A stretch of 30,487 nt of DNA from assembly GCA_035480575.1 (NCBI GenBank), contig DATIHR010000010.1, positions 1 through 30,487 of the forward strand. The letters run 5' to 3'. Under the pieces are notes generated by a model, which was given only the letters and a program-made list of their open reading frames with translations, searched no databases and was not told the origin of the DNA. The DNA comes from PMNU01 sp035480575. GTDB taxonomy: Bacteria > Patescibacteriota > Saccharimonadia > Saccharimonadales > UBA4665. Both the position numbers and the translations under genes were made by a program. Shown piece after piece: positions 1 to 6,346 of this stretch (within the stretch, counting starts at the first letter, position 1; each line of letters starts with the position of its first letter).

Positions 1-89
1 GACTGGAACGCAGTGGAAGGAGTTCTTGTCGCGCCGGAATGAGTTAGTGGAAGCAGTCGAGTTGGTGATGCGTACCGAGAGCTTTTTTG

Positions 90-119
90 GTTACTTTTTT
101 GTCGGTACAAAAAAGTAAC
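90..119. repeat. Perfect 13-bp hairpin of repeat copy A
   Basis: Arms 90-102 and 107-119 are perfectly complementary around a CGGT loop. The stem reads GTTAC, six T, GT. The matching hairpin in copy B (5263-5290) has five T and five A, so both arms changed length together. Confidence 0.85.
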
Positions 120-184
120 ATTTATACTGCTGACGAAAGCAGAAGTATGGGTGATGAAAGAAAAAGGAAGGGCTTATTGGTTGG

Positions 185-205
185 ATCCCGGATCGAGTCC
201 GGGAT
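185..205. repeat. REP-like palindrome, TCGAG loop
   Basis: Arms ATCCCGGA (185-192) and TCCGGGAT (198-205) flank TCGAG. The same loop occurs at 5388-5408 between different but still complementary arms, so the hairpin is conserved through paired changes. It lies just downstream of the stop of the gene at 232-1296 and could also act as a 3'-end structure for that transcript. Confidence 0.8.
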
Positions 206-231
206 GACAGTGCCAGTTCAGGACGACAAGC

Positions 232-1296
232 CTACAGTTGCTTGGTAACAGTCAGTTGCTTAGCTTTGTTATTGACAATGTCAAATGCTGCTTGGTCTAC
301 GATGCTATCTGCACTGACGCAAGAACGGCTTACAAATGCCCGGGTGCCATTCTTTAAAATAGCAGCGCTATAGTACGACGTGCCGTGTTTCTTGCCATTC
401 GTAAAGGTAATCTTTACCGTTGTCATTTTGTAGGTCACTTTGCTGTCGGTTGCATCCTTTAGGACAAGATCATCAATAACCGTAGGGCCATCAACCGTGG
501 CGCCAGCCTTCTTAAGCGCATCTAGCTGCGGCGCAACAAGTTCCTGAATGGTATTGCCCTTTAGGGCCTCTGCCGACAAAGTACCGAATTGCAGGTTGCA
601 TTTACCCGTACCATCGGTGTAGTTTTTTACGCTAGCAACGCCGACGCTTTTTGCAGTAAAGCCAGCCATATCGGCGGCGGGGTTAATTGTTACTGCGTCG
701 AGCGTTGCTATATCTACCGCCGGCACAGGCTTGGGCTGTGGTTGTGGTTTGGGCGTTGGACTTGGGTTTGGCGTTTTGGTCGTGTTTGTTGCGGTTGGCG
801 TATCGTTATTAACAAAGAAAGCTTCGTAACCCGTGTACGCAGCGCCGGCAAGCAAGCCCACAATAAGTAGTGTCAACAAAACAGCCGGCCAACGACGCTT
901 CTTCATGGACGAATATGTTTTGTAATCAGGCGCTTGCTGGCGGACGGGTGGTGTGTAGCTGGTAGGGGGAATGTATGGTGGGGCCGTGGGCTGCTGAGGC
1001 TCTTCGCTACCTGCCTGCGGCAAGGGAATTGTCCCATTCGACCCAGGCATGTTGGGCGAATCGGTAACGAGCGGCGCGGTGGGCGCGCTTTGGGGTATAG
1101 GGCGCATGCTGGAATCGTCGGGGTTGTAGCCCGGGTGCGTTGCACCATAAACCGCCTGCGCTTGCCAATCTTGGCCAGTCGAATATGACGTACTAGGGGG
1201 ATTGTACGGCGGGGGCGCTTGGGGCGGTAGCTGCTGATTAGCATCGCCATTCGGGGCGTTCAGCGGCGGCAACTGCATATTGTCATTAGGGTTCAT
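232..1296 (-). CDS. Proline-rich single-TM anchored hypothetical protein
   Basis: The protein has 354 aa and I do not recognise a named family. Residues 1 to about 130 are a low-complexity N-terminus rich in Pro, Gln and Tyr, with PPYNPP and PPYIPP motifs. A basic KKRRW stop-transfer flank precedes one membrane helix at about residues 136-158. A Thr/Pro/Lys linker with PSPTPKPQPQ repeats follows, then a globular C-terminal domain of about 160 aa with two cysteines that could form a disulfide outside the cell. The N-terminus should be cytoplasmic. I chose the ATG at 1296 (MNPNDN) over an upstream in-frame start because a purine-rich AAGAGAGA lies just before it and a TATAAT lies 25 nt upstream. 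It diverges from the tRNA-Leu gene. A surface sensor or adhesin role would be a guess. Confidence 0.8.
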   Translation of the reverse strand: MNPNDNMQLPPLNAPNGDANQQLPPQAPPPYNPPSTSYSTGQDWQAQAVYGATHPGYNPDDSSMRPIPQSAPTAPLVTDSPNMPGSNGTIPLPQAGSEEPQQPTAPPYIPPTSYTPPVRQQAPDYKTYSSMKKRRWPAVLLTLLIVGLLAGAAYTGYEAFFVNNDTPTATNTTKTPNPSPTPKPQPQPKPVPAVDIATLDAVTINPAADMAGFTAKSVGVASVKNYTDGTGKCNLQFGTLSAEALKGNTIQELVAPQLDALKKAGATVDGPTVIDDLVLKDATDSKVTYKMTTVKITFTNGKKHGTSYYSAAILKNGTRAFVSRSCVSADSIVDQAAFDIVNNKAKQLTVTKQL

Positions 1297-1321
1297 GTGC
1301 GTCTCTCTTATGCGGATAGAT

Positions 1322-1327
1322 ATTATA
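1322..1327 (-). promoter_or_regulatory. -10 box for the proline-rich protein
   Basis: TATAAT on the minus strand, 25 nt upstream of the ATG at 1296. No good -35 is visible. The expected leader of about 18 nt holds the AAGAGAGA purine tract. Confidence 0.5.
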
Positions 1328-1359
1328 GTATATCCGTACAAAAAAATCCAGGCTTGCGC

Positions 1360-1388
1360 TTGCGGTTACCACTACTATCCGCTACAAT
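1360..1388 (+). promoter_or_regulatory. Promoter of tRNA-Leu
   Basis: TTGCGG (1360-1365), a 17-bp spacer, then TACAAT (1383-1388). The tRNA begins 14 bp after the -10. The spacing is ideal for a housekeeping sigma-70-type promoter. Confidence 0.65.
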
Positions 1389-1401
1389 GACCTCTGTTCA
1401 A

Positions 1402-1486
1402 GCCGCAGTGGTGAAATTGGTATACACGCTAGTTTCAGGTACTAGTGGGGCAACCCGTGGAGGTTCGAGTCCTCTCTGCGGCACCA
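1402..1486 (+). tRNA. tRNA-Leu (anticodon CAG)
   Basis: The 7-bp acceptor stem GCCGCAG/CTGCGGC closes a class II tRNA. The anticodon arm CTAGT-TTCAGGT-ACTAG places CAG at 1436-1438, reading the leucine codon CTG. A long variable arm (GGGGCAACCC core) marks the leucine family. The T-arm is GGAGG-TTCGAGT-CCTCT. The discriminator is A1483 and the CCA end (1484-1486) is encoded in the gene. The 3' end is embedded in a large inverted repeat (1462-1549). Identification from the cloverleaf is secure. Confidence 0.97.
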
Positions 1487-1549
1487 AACTAAAAGTACGG
1501 GCAAAGCCCGTACTTTTAGTTTGGTCTTGTATAATGGAGGACTCGAACC
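1462..1549. repeat. Inverted duplication of the tRNA-Leu 3' end and flank
   Basis: Inner arms 1483-1502 and 1506-1525 are a perfect 20-bp inverted repeat around AAA, and the left arm starts at the tRNA discriminator base and CCA. Outer arms 1462-1474 and 1537-1549 are a second perfect 13-bp match: the right arm is the exact reverse complement of the T-arm sequence. The two matches are separated by a non-matching part on each side (8 and 11 nt). Read on the minus strand, the right half looks like a second, degenerate tRNA 3' end: T-arm, diverged acceptor strand, CCA, then the same flank. The inner hairpin could also terminate transcription, although no T-run follows it. Confidence 0.85.
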
Positions 1550-1646
1550 CTTGGGTCGAGGACTGCCAGTGGCAGTCCGAGTTTTCCTTGCTTGGCGGAG
1601 CGGCAGGGCTTTGCCCGTGAGCGACCAATGGCGCGAAAGCGCCTTT
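1530..1646 (+). other. Hairpin-rich intergenic segment, possible small RNA
   Basis: A TATAAT (1530-1535) is followed by a bulged CTCGAACCC/GGGTCGAG pair, then GGACTGCC-AGT-GGCAGTCC (1560-1578) and a GGGC-TTT-GCCC stem near 1607. GGCGC-GAAA-GCGCC (1630-1643) comes next and is followed by TTTC, which resembles a weak terminator. No coding frame is credible. A small RNA is inference; the hairpins are seen directly. From 1647 to 1789 I see only a repeated GCTTATCTA(T/C)GAC motif and no gene. Confidence 0.3.
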
Positions 1647-1789
1647 CAATGCTTATCTATGACTAGCGCCCATAAGTTGGCAAACACATAGTGGAGCGAT
1701 CCTCTATCTAGCTTATCTACGACCAGTACATGTAAGGTGACGAGACGCCTTAGGGCCTACCGACAACGCGGCAACCAAAGTAACCGTAG

Positions 1790-2650
1790 CTAGTTAAATG
1801 TCCCGGGATGTTTGAAGTATCGCGAGTCTGATTCAGCGGCTTCCACTTGCACATAGGGTGCAATAGCAATGCGTCCATAATAGGCATTGGGATGATTGAC
1901 GAGAGGTTCGAATGGCTTAACGACGTCAGCAATGGGTTCGCCCATTGCGCCCGTCTCTGCTGCAAGCGTTTCCCATACGTCACGATATATCCCCGCAAGT
2001 GCTCTGCCCGGCGGCGTGCGCAATGTATAAAATTCACTGTGCGCAATCTCGGCGGCGGCTATATGAACACCTAGCAAAAACGTCGGCAAACCTAGCTTAG
2101 TACCTTGTAAACGCAACGAATCCAGCCACGCCTCGCGTTTGCCCGGTTTGTCAGAAAACCGCATCATAATACTGCCGTATGCACCCTTTGCCTTATGGCC
2201 GCCTCTCATGCCAACTATGTCGTAGGCCGTCGATTCTATGCGAGTACCGTTTCTTGGCTCGGCACCCCGTGCAGTAAAGCCAAGCATTGGCACATCCACA
2301 TCGACGTGTGTGCGTACATACTCAGTGTCCACCGGTGGTTCAAGCTTGGCGATTACCCGCCACATGGACCGGCGCAATAATCTATCGTCGGGCTGGCCAG
2401 GGTACTCGCGGCGCAACGCGTTAATAAGTAGGGGCGGCGATGGCAGTTGCGATGGCTTCTCTCCCATTTCGTGCGTCCAATCAGTTAACGTTTCGGGCAA
2501 CGCCAGTGTACCAGCCCGTATGCCCGCAATATCTGACCGGCGCAAAAGCCAATTCCTTATCTGCATATCATTTTGGTCGTGCATGTGTGCTGCTATATCA
2601 TGGTGCGAATCAATAGCACGCCTCGCCGCACCTGCCCAGCTGTTAGCCAT
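1790..2650 (-). CDS. Hypothetical protein, 286 aa
   Basis: I do not recognise this soluble-looking protein. There is no signal peptide and no clear membrane segment. The N-terminal third is helical and rich in Arg, His and Asp. The rest alternates strand-like and helix-like stretches, with a Gly-rich MRGGHKAKGAYGS segment near residue 150. The ATG at 2650 begins MANSWAGAARR and is preceded by a weak GGATAAAG tract. It diverges from the GH13 gene across 79 bp that must hold both promoters. The long opposite-strand frame over it is the 5' extension of the GH13 frame. It may be a lineage-specific protein of the same broad kind as the unknown genes near 9, 15, 25 and 29 kb, but I see no sequence match to them. 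Confidence 0.7.
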   Translation of the reverse strand: MANSWAGAARRAIDSHHDIAAHMHDQNDMQIRNWLLRRSDIAGIRAGTLALPETLTDWTHEMGEKPSQLPSPPLLINALRREYPGQPDDRLLRRSMWRVIAKLEPPVDTEYVRTHVDVDVPMLGFTARGAEPRNGTRIESTAYDIVGMRGGHKAKGAYGSIMMRFSDKPGKREAWLDSLRLQGTKLGLPTFLLGVHIAAAEIAHSEFYTLRTPPGRALAGIYRDVWETLAAETGAMGEPIADVVKPFEPLVNHPNAYYGRIAIAPYVQVEAAESDSRYFKHPGTFN

Positions 2651-2729
2651 ACTTTATCCAATCTTTTACACTACTGCCCACTTGCCTTATTTACAACACA
2701 CCCGCATTATAGAAGCAAGCACAAACGTT

Positions 2730-4505
2730 ATGGCCAAAACACATAAAAAAGCCGTTGGGGCACTATTGCACCACAAAGGCGCTGCCACATTTAGGGTATG
2801 GGCGCCGTTTGCGCAGGGCGTGGCCGTTACTGGTGTATTTAATAACTGGGCCAAACTGCCCCTGGCAAGCGAAGGCGACGGCTATTGGTCTGTCGAGGCA
2901 GACAAGGCCGAGCCCGGGCAAGAGTACAAATACGTCATTACCACCCAACAAGGCGGCGAACTCTACAAAAACGACCCTCGCTCGTTGCAAGTAACAACTG
3001 CCGCCGGCAATTCGGTACTCGTAGACGATACGTTCGATTGGGACACTGACACCTTTACACCGCCTCCCGTCGCACAGCAAGTGATGTACGAGTTACATAT
3101 CGGCACCTTTAATCGTCCCGACCCATCGGCTGTAGGTACGTTTGCCGATGCTAAAGAAAAGCTCGACTACCTAGCGTCTTTGGGCATTAATATGATAGAA
3201 CTCATGCCCATTACCAGTATGTCTATGGATCGCGGCTGGGGGTATGCTACTCAGTTTATCTACGCCCTTGAAAGCCTGTATGGCGGCCGGCAGGAATTTA
3301 TGGAATTTGTAAAAACCGCTCACAGTAAAGGAATAGGGGTTATCGTAGATGTCGTCTACAACCATATCGGTCCGGATACCAAAGATATGTGGCAGTTCGA
3401 CGGCTGGAACGAAAACAACGGCGGGGGCATTTACTTTTATAACGACTGGCGCGCTGAAACCCCGTGGGGCGCCACCCGGCCGGATTACGGCCGCCCCGAG
3501 GTGCGGCAATATTTGCTAGATAACGCCACCATGTGGCTGCACGACTGCCACGTAGATGGATTACGGCTGGATTCGACGATTTTTCTGCGTAATGTCAAAG
3601 GCCGCAACGACGACCCAGAGCACGACCTTGAGGCTGGCTGGGGCCTTATGCAACAAATAACCTCGGTTGCCAAAAAAATTAATTCGGCGGCGATCGTTAT
3701 TGCCGAGGACGTCGGCTGCAACCCCTACCTTACCAAACCCAAAACCGAAGGCGGCGCCGGCTTTTCGGCACAATGGGAGGTATGCTTGCCCTACACGTTG
3801 CGCAACGTCCTCAAGGCTGTTGACGACCGCGACCGCAACTTAACCGGCCTGTGCAACGAACTTATACGGTGCTATAACGGCGATGCTTTCCAGCGGGTTA
3901 TATATAGCGACTCGCACGATAGTGCTGCCAATGGTGCTGCACGGCTAAATCAAGAGATATCACCCACTGATCCTGGCAACATATTTGCCCGCCGTCGGTC
4001 GCTTATCGCCACTGCCATCGTACTCACAGCCCCCGGCATACCGATGTTGTTCCAGGGGCAAGAATTCATGGAAGACGGCAGTTTTAATGACTGGCAGGGG
4101 CTAGACTGGGATAAAGCAACTAGGTTTGCCGGCATCCTAGAAGCCCACAAACACCTGATTGCCCTTCGCAAAAACCAATACAATAACAGCCGCGGCCTAA
4201 GCGGCCAGAGTGTTGCCATACTGCATTTAAACGAAGAAGCAAAAATGCTCGCCTACCACCGCTGGGACCAAGGCGGTACTGGGGACGACGTGATAGTTAT
4301 TATTAATTTCGCCAACCACGCCCAAAAAGATTACTGGATTAACTTCCCTCGCCCCGGCGCCTGGCACGTGCGCTTTAATAGCGACTGGAAGGGCTATAGC
4401 CGCGACTTTAAAAATACTGGGGCAGACAGCATACAGGTCGATGGTGACCGCGGCATGTTTACCATTGGCCCTTATGCTGTCTTGATTCTCTCCCAGGACA
4501 AGTAA
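2730..4505 (+). CDS. GH13 alpha-glucan enzyme, branching-enzyme-like
   Basis: A 591-aa cytoplasmic glycoside hydrolase family 13 enzyme, probably acting on alpha-1,4/1,6-glucans (glycogen branching or debranching type). An early-set/CBM48 domain covers about residues 12-100 (FRVWAPFAQGV, VFNNW). The TIM barrel follows. DVVYNH is at 207-212, GLRLDST at 277-283 with nucleophile D281, and IAEDVG has acid/base E326. The transition-state Asp is in SHD at 395-397. SHD in this last position is typical of branching enzymes. A C-terminal beta domain ends the protein. The frame is open upstream to 2238, but that part overlaps the opposite gene, and homology begins after the ATG at 2730 (MAKTHKKAVG). 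TATAGA (2708-2713) would give a leader of about 9 nt with no Shine-Dalgarno. Exact specificity is not readable from motifs, and no glycogen synthase or phosphorylase is nearby. Confidence 0.88.
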   Translation: MAKTHKKAVGALLHHKGAATFRVWAPFAQGVAVTGVFNNWAKLPLASEGDGYWSVEADKAEPGQEYKYVITTQQGGELYKNDPRSLQVTTAAGNSVLVDDTFDWDTDTFTPPPVAQQVMYELHIGTFNRPDPSAVGTFADAKEKLDYLASLGINMIELMPITSMSMDRGWGYATQFIYALESLYGGRQEFMEFVKTAHSKGIGVIVDVVYNHIGPDTKDMWQFDGWNENNGGGIYFYNDWRAETPWGATRPDYGRPEVRQYLLDNATMWLHDCHVDGLRLDSTIFLRNVKGRNDDPEHDLEAGWGLMQQITSVAKKINSAAIVIAEDVGCNPYLTKPKTEGGAGFSAQWEVCLPYTLRNVLKAVDDRDRNLTGLCNELIRCYNGDAFQRVIYSDSHDSAANGAARLNQEISPTDPGNIFARRRSLIATAIVLTAPGIPMLFQGQEFMEDGSFNDWQGLDWDKATRFAGILEAHKHLIALRKNQYNNSRGLSGQSVAILHLNEEAKMLAYHRWDQGGTGDDVIVIINFANHAQKDYWINFPRPGAWHVRFNSDWKGYSRDFKNTGADSIQVDGDRGMFTIGPYAVLILSQDK

Positions 4506-4541
4506 GCATAGCTACCAGCTAGAGGAAGATACGAGCACAGG

Positions 4542-4958
4542 CTACTTAACAACCGGCTCCACTTTGGCGGTGCAGAATCTGCAGCGGCTGGCTGCTTTGG
4601 GAATTTCGCTTAAACATTCCGGGCACTTGCGGTCTGTCGGTTCCTCTGGGGTTTTGCGCCGATTTATGCGGCTCTGAAAACTGTTAAGCGGCTGGACGAC
4701 CAAAAAGAATATGACCGCAGCGATCAGCACAAAAGCGACGACCGCATTAATAAAATCGCCGTATAAAAACTTGCTGCCATTAATGGTAAAAGTCAGACGC
4801 GAAAAATCAGGCTGGCCGCCAATGGCTGCCAGCAACGGCGTTGCCAAATCTTTCACAAGAGCAGTCACGATGGCCCCGAACGCCCCACCAACAACAACCG
4901 CAACCGCCAAATCCACCACATTGCCGCGCAGAATAAACTTTTTAAATTCCTTCAACAT
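4542..4958 (-). CDS. mscL: Large-conductance mechanosensitive channel MscL with zinc ribbon
   Basis: MscL forms a homopentameric pore that opens under membrane tension to release solutes in hypo-osmotic shock. The 138-aa protein has the typical N-terminal amphipathic helix (MLKEFKKFILRGN) and the pore-lining TM1 with VVDLAVAVVVGGAFGAIV at residues 14-31. A periplasm-type loop follows, and TM2 lies at about 70-90. The usual C-terminal helix is followed by CPEC (112-115) and CRFC (126-129), a compact CxxC-x10-CxxC zinc ribbon not found in the textbook protein. The start has a strong SD (AAGGGAG, about 7 nt upstream) and a TATACT at 4986-4991. It converges on the GH13 gene with 36 bp between the stops. 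Confidence 0.96.
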   Translation of the reverse strand: MLKEFKKFILRGNVVDLAVAVVVGGAFGAIVTALVKDLATPLLAAIGGQPDFSRLTFTINGSKFLYGDFINAVVAFVLIAAVIFFLVVQPLNSFQSRINRRKTPEEPTDRKCPECLSEIPKAASRCRFCTAKVEPVVK

Positions 4959-4985
4959 ATTCCAACTCCCTTTGTAATTATCTGT

Positions 4986-4991
4986 AGTATA
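4986..4991 (-). promoter_or_regulatory. -10 box for mscL
   Basis: TATACT on the minus strand, 27 nt before the ATG, leaving room for the strong SD in the leader. No clear -35 is seen. Confidence 0.4.
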
Positions 4992-5151
4992 CGCCCCCTC
5001 TGTCGCCCAACCCCACCACTAGTCTGCTCCCCACGTTCGGTACTCAGCACCAACCCGATTGCTGGAGCTAGCTCATTCCGGAATCAAGCGGCAAGCATGC
5101 CTCGGAATAGTCTCTCCTGCTGCAAGTAGCCTTTCCTATACTGCAAGTCTG

Positions 5152-5411
5152 AGCCGGGAGTACTCGGGCGCAGACGTTGCGCCCTCCGGGCCAAGTTCTT
5201 GCCGCGCCAAAATTGTTCTGTGTAAGCAGTCGAGTCTGTGACGCCGTCCCGAGAGCTTTTTGGTTACTTTTTGTCGGTACAAAAAGGAACATTGAAGCCA
5301 CTGGCGGAGCCAATAGTAGAGGTGATGAAGGAAAAAGCATCAGGTTTGCAAGCGTAAATATATAAGGACTTTTTTATTTCTTACTGGATTCCGGGTCGAG
5401 CCCGGAATGAC
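5152..5411. repeat. Dispersed intergenic repeat, copy B
   Basis: The gene-free region 4978-5549 is filled mainly by this element. It repeats the blocks of copy A (1-211) in the same order: GTTCTTGCCGCGCC, AAGCAGTCGAG, the CCGAGAGCTTTT run, the T/A hairpin (5263-5290), GGTGATGAA and the TCGAG-loop palindrome. Its left part, GCCGGGAGTACTCGGGCGCAGACGTT..., recurs at 30361. The segment 4992-5151 shows no repeat partner in the window and no gene. Confidence 0.75.
5263..5290. repeat. T/A hairpin of repeat copy B
   Basis: Arms 5263-5274 and 5279-5290 pair around the same CGGT loop as at 90-119, with one A/G mismatch. Each arm is one base shorter than in copy A. Confidence 0.8.
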
Positions 5412-5505
5412 GGGGGGGAATGGATCCCGCCGGAGTTTACGCCGGACTTGATCCGGTGCGGGGATGACGGGGGTGGGATTCGGGGTTTAGTCCGGGATGA
5501 CGAGT
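5385..5505. repeat. Cluster of three REP-like palindromes
   Basis: Three units that each run from a GGAT(T/C)C to a GGGATGAC-type end lie in tandem. The first has arms ATTCCGGG/CCCGGAAT (5388-5408) with loop TCGAG. The second (5422-5467) has an inner CCGGA-CTTGA-TCCGG stem. The third (5477-5502) is imperfect. The motif matches 183-208. They lie 3' of the long minus-strand gene run, just past the HAD gene stop, so they could protect or end that transcript. Confidence 0.75.
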
Positions 5506-5549
5506 CGGTGGAGACTTTGTTACCTAGGTGATAGGTAGGGTGACGAAGG

Positions 5550-6344
5550 CTATTGCTTTGATAAACCCAGCAGTTCGCTAAACTCATGATACGACTCAGC
5601 AATAAAATCAGGTGGCACCTCTAACGCTGCAAGCTCATGGGACGAAAACCGCGTCGTTATAGCCGCAGTGTATAAACCGGCAGCTTTAGCGGACATAATA
5701 CCGCGCGGGTCATCCTCGAACGCCATAACACGGCTCCGGCTGGCTTCAGGTATGCCCAGCCGGGCAAACCCTACATCAAAAGGCTCCGGATGTGGCTTAG
5801 GGTGGACAAACTGCTCTTTGGTAACAATCTGATCCCCCGGAAAATACTGCTTAAGGCCGGATAGCTCCAAGAACAACAGCACATCACGCCGCTCGGACGT
5901 GCTGGCTATACCCATCTTGCCGTCCAGACCACGTTCCGCCAGTAGCGACACAAACCCAATCGCGCCCGGCACCTCTCGCCAATGTTTACGCAATACGTCT
6001 TCGTGCAGCTCATTTTTGCGGCGTACTAGGAATTGAAAAATCTCGTTACCATGATCCACCGTATCGCCAGCGACCACGCCCGCCAGCTTGAGCGTATTCC
6101 ATAGGCAAGATTCAAGCGAATGTGCCGGAGCAGTGTCAAAGGCCGCTTGCGCTTGATCGTACGTTTGGCTAGCAAGCCATGGTATATCCCACTTTTGGCC
6201 TGCTTCGTGCCCGGCAGCCACACGGGATATTTCGTGCATACCTATTCGTATATGTTCGCCGCCGGATTCTAAGACTGCGCTGCGATTGTTCAGCAACGTG
6301 TCATCAACATCGAATAACACGCCGGAGAGTTCAGAATAATGCAT
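5550..6344 (-). CDS. HAD-superfamily hydrolase, phosphoglucomutase/phosphatase-like
   Basis: A 264-aa cytoplasmic haloacid-dehalogenase-type hydrolase, probably a small-metabolite phosphatase. Motif I is FDVDDT with nucleophile D12 and D14. Motif II is the Ser/Thr in IASTS. The motif III lysine is in KEQFVHPKPHPEPF, and motif IV acids are in FEDDPRG. The helical cap between motifs I and II fits the beta-phosphoglucomutase/Gph subgroup. Substrate cannot be inferred. I chose the ATG at 6344, 2 bp after the stop of the binding-protein gene. A GTG at 6374 would overlap that gene. It is the last gene of the minus-strand run. Confidence 0.85.
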   Translation of the reverse strand: MHYSELSGVLFDVDDTLLNNRSAVLESGGEHIRIGMHEISRVAAGHEAGQKWDIPWLASQTYDQAQAAFDTAPAHSLESCLWNTLKLAGVVAGDTVDHGNEIFQFLVRRKNELHEDVLRKHWREVPGAIGFVSLLAERGLDGKMGIASTSERRDVLLFLELSGLKQYFPGDQIVTKEQFVHPKPHPEPFDVGFARLGIPEASRSRVMAFEDDPRGIMSAKAAGLYTAAITTRFSSHELAALEVPPDFIAESYHEFSELLGLSKQ

Positions 6345-6346
6345 TG

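Larger units (their letters stand above)
1..211. repeat. Dispersed intergenic repeat, copy A
   Basis: This gene-free stretch is related to 5152-5411. Shared blocks are a GTTCTTG(T/C)CGCGCC segment, AAGCAGTCGAG, CGAGAGCTTTT, a T-run/A-run hairpin (90-119), GGTGATGAA, and a terminal palindrome (185-205). The order of blocks is the same in both copies. The left edge lies outside the window. No open frame is convincing, because the short frames here read through the hairpins. It may be a non-autonomous mobile element or a structured intergenic RNA. Confidence 0.75.

Noticed and set aside
1398..1649. 83-aa minus-strand frame and 107-aa plus-strand frame across the tRNA-Leu
   Set aside because: They are readings of the tRNA and its hairpin; the RGLEPPR-type residues are the usual artefact of an antisense tRNA.
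2238..2729. 164-codon N-terminal extension of the GH13 frame
   Set aside because: It overlaps the opposite-strand gene at 1790-2650, shows no family similarity, and the CBM48 homology begins after the ATG at 2730.
5068..5365. Short frames on both strands in the 5.1-5.4 kb region
   Set aside because: They run through the repeat and its T/A hairpin and match only other translations of the same repeat.
5185..5505. CRISPR array
   Set aside because: The repeats differ in spacing and length and lack regular spacers; there are no cas genes.
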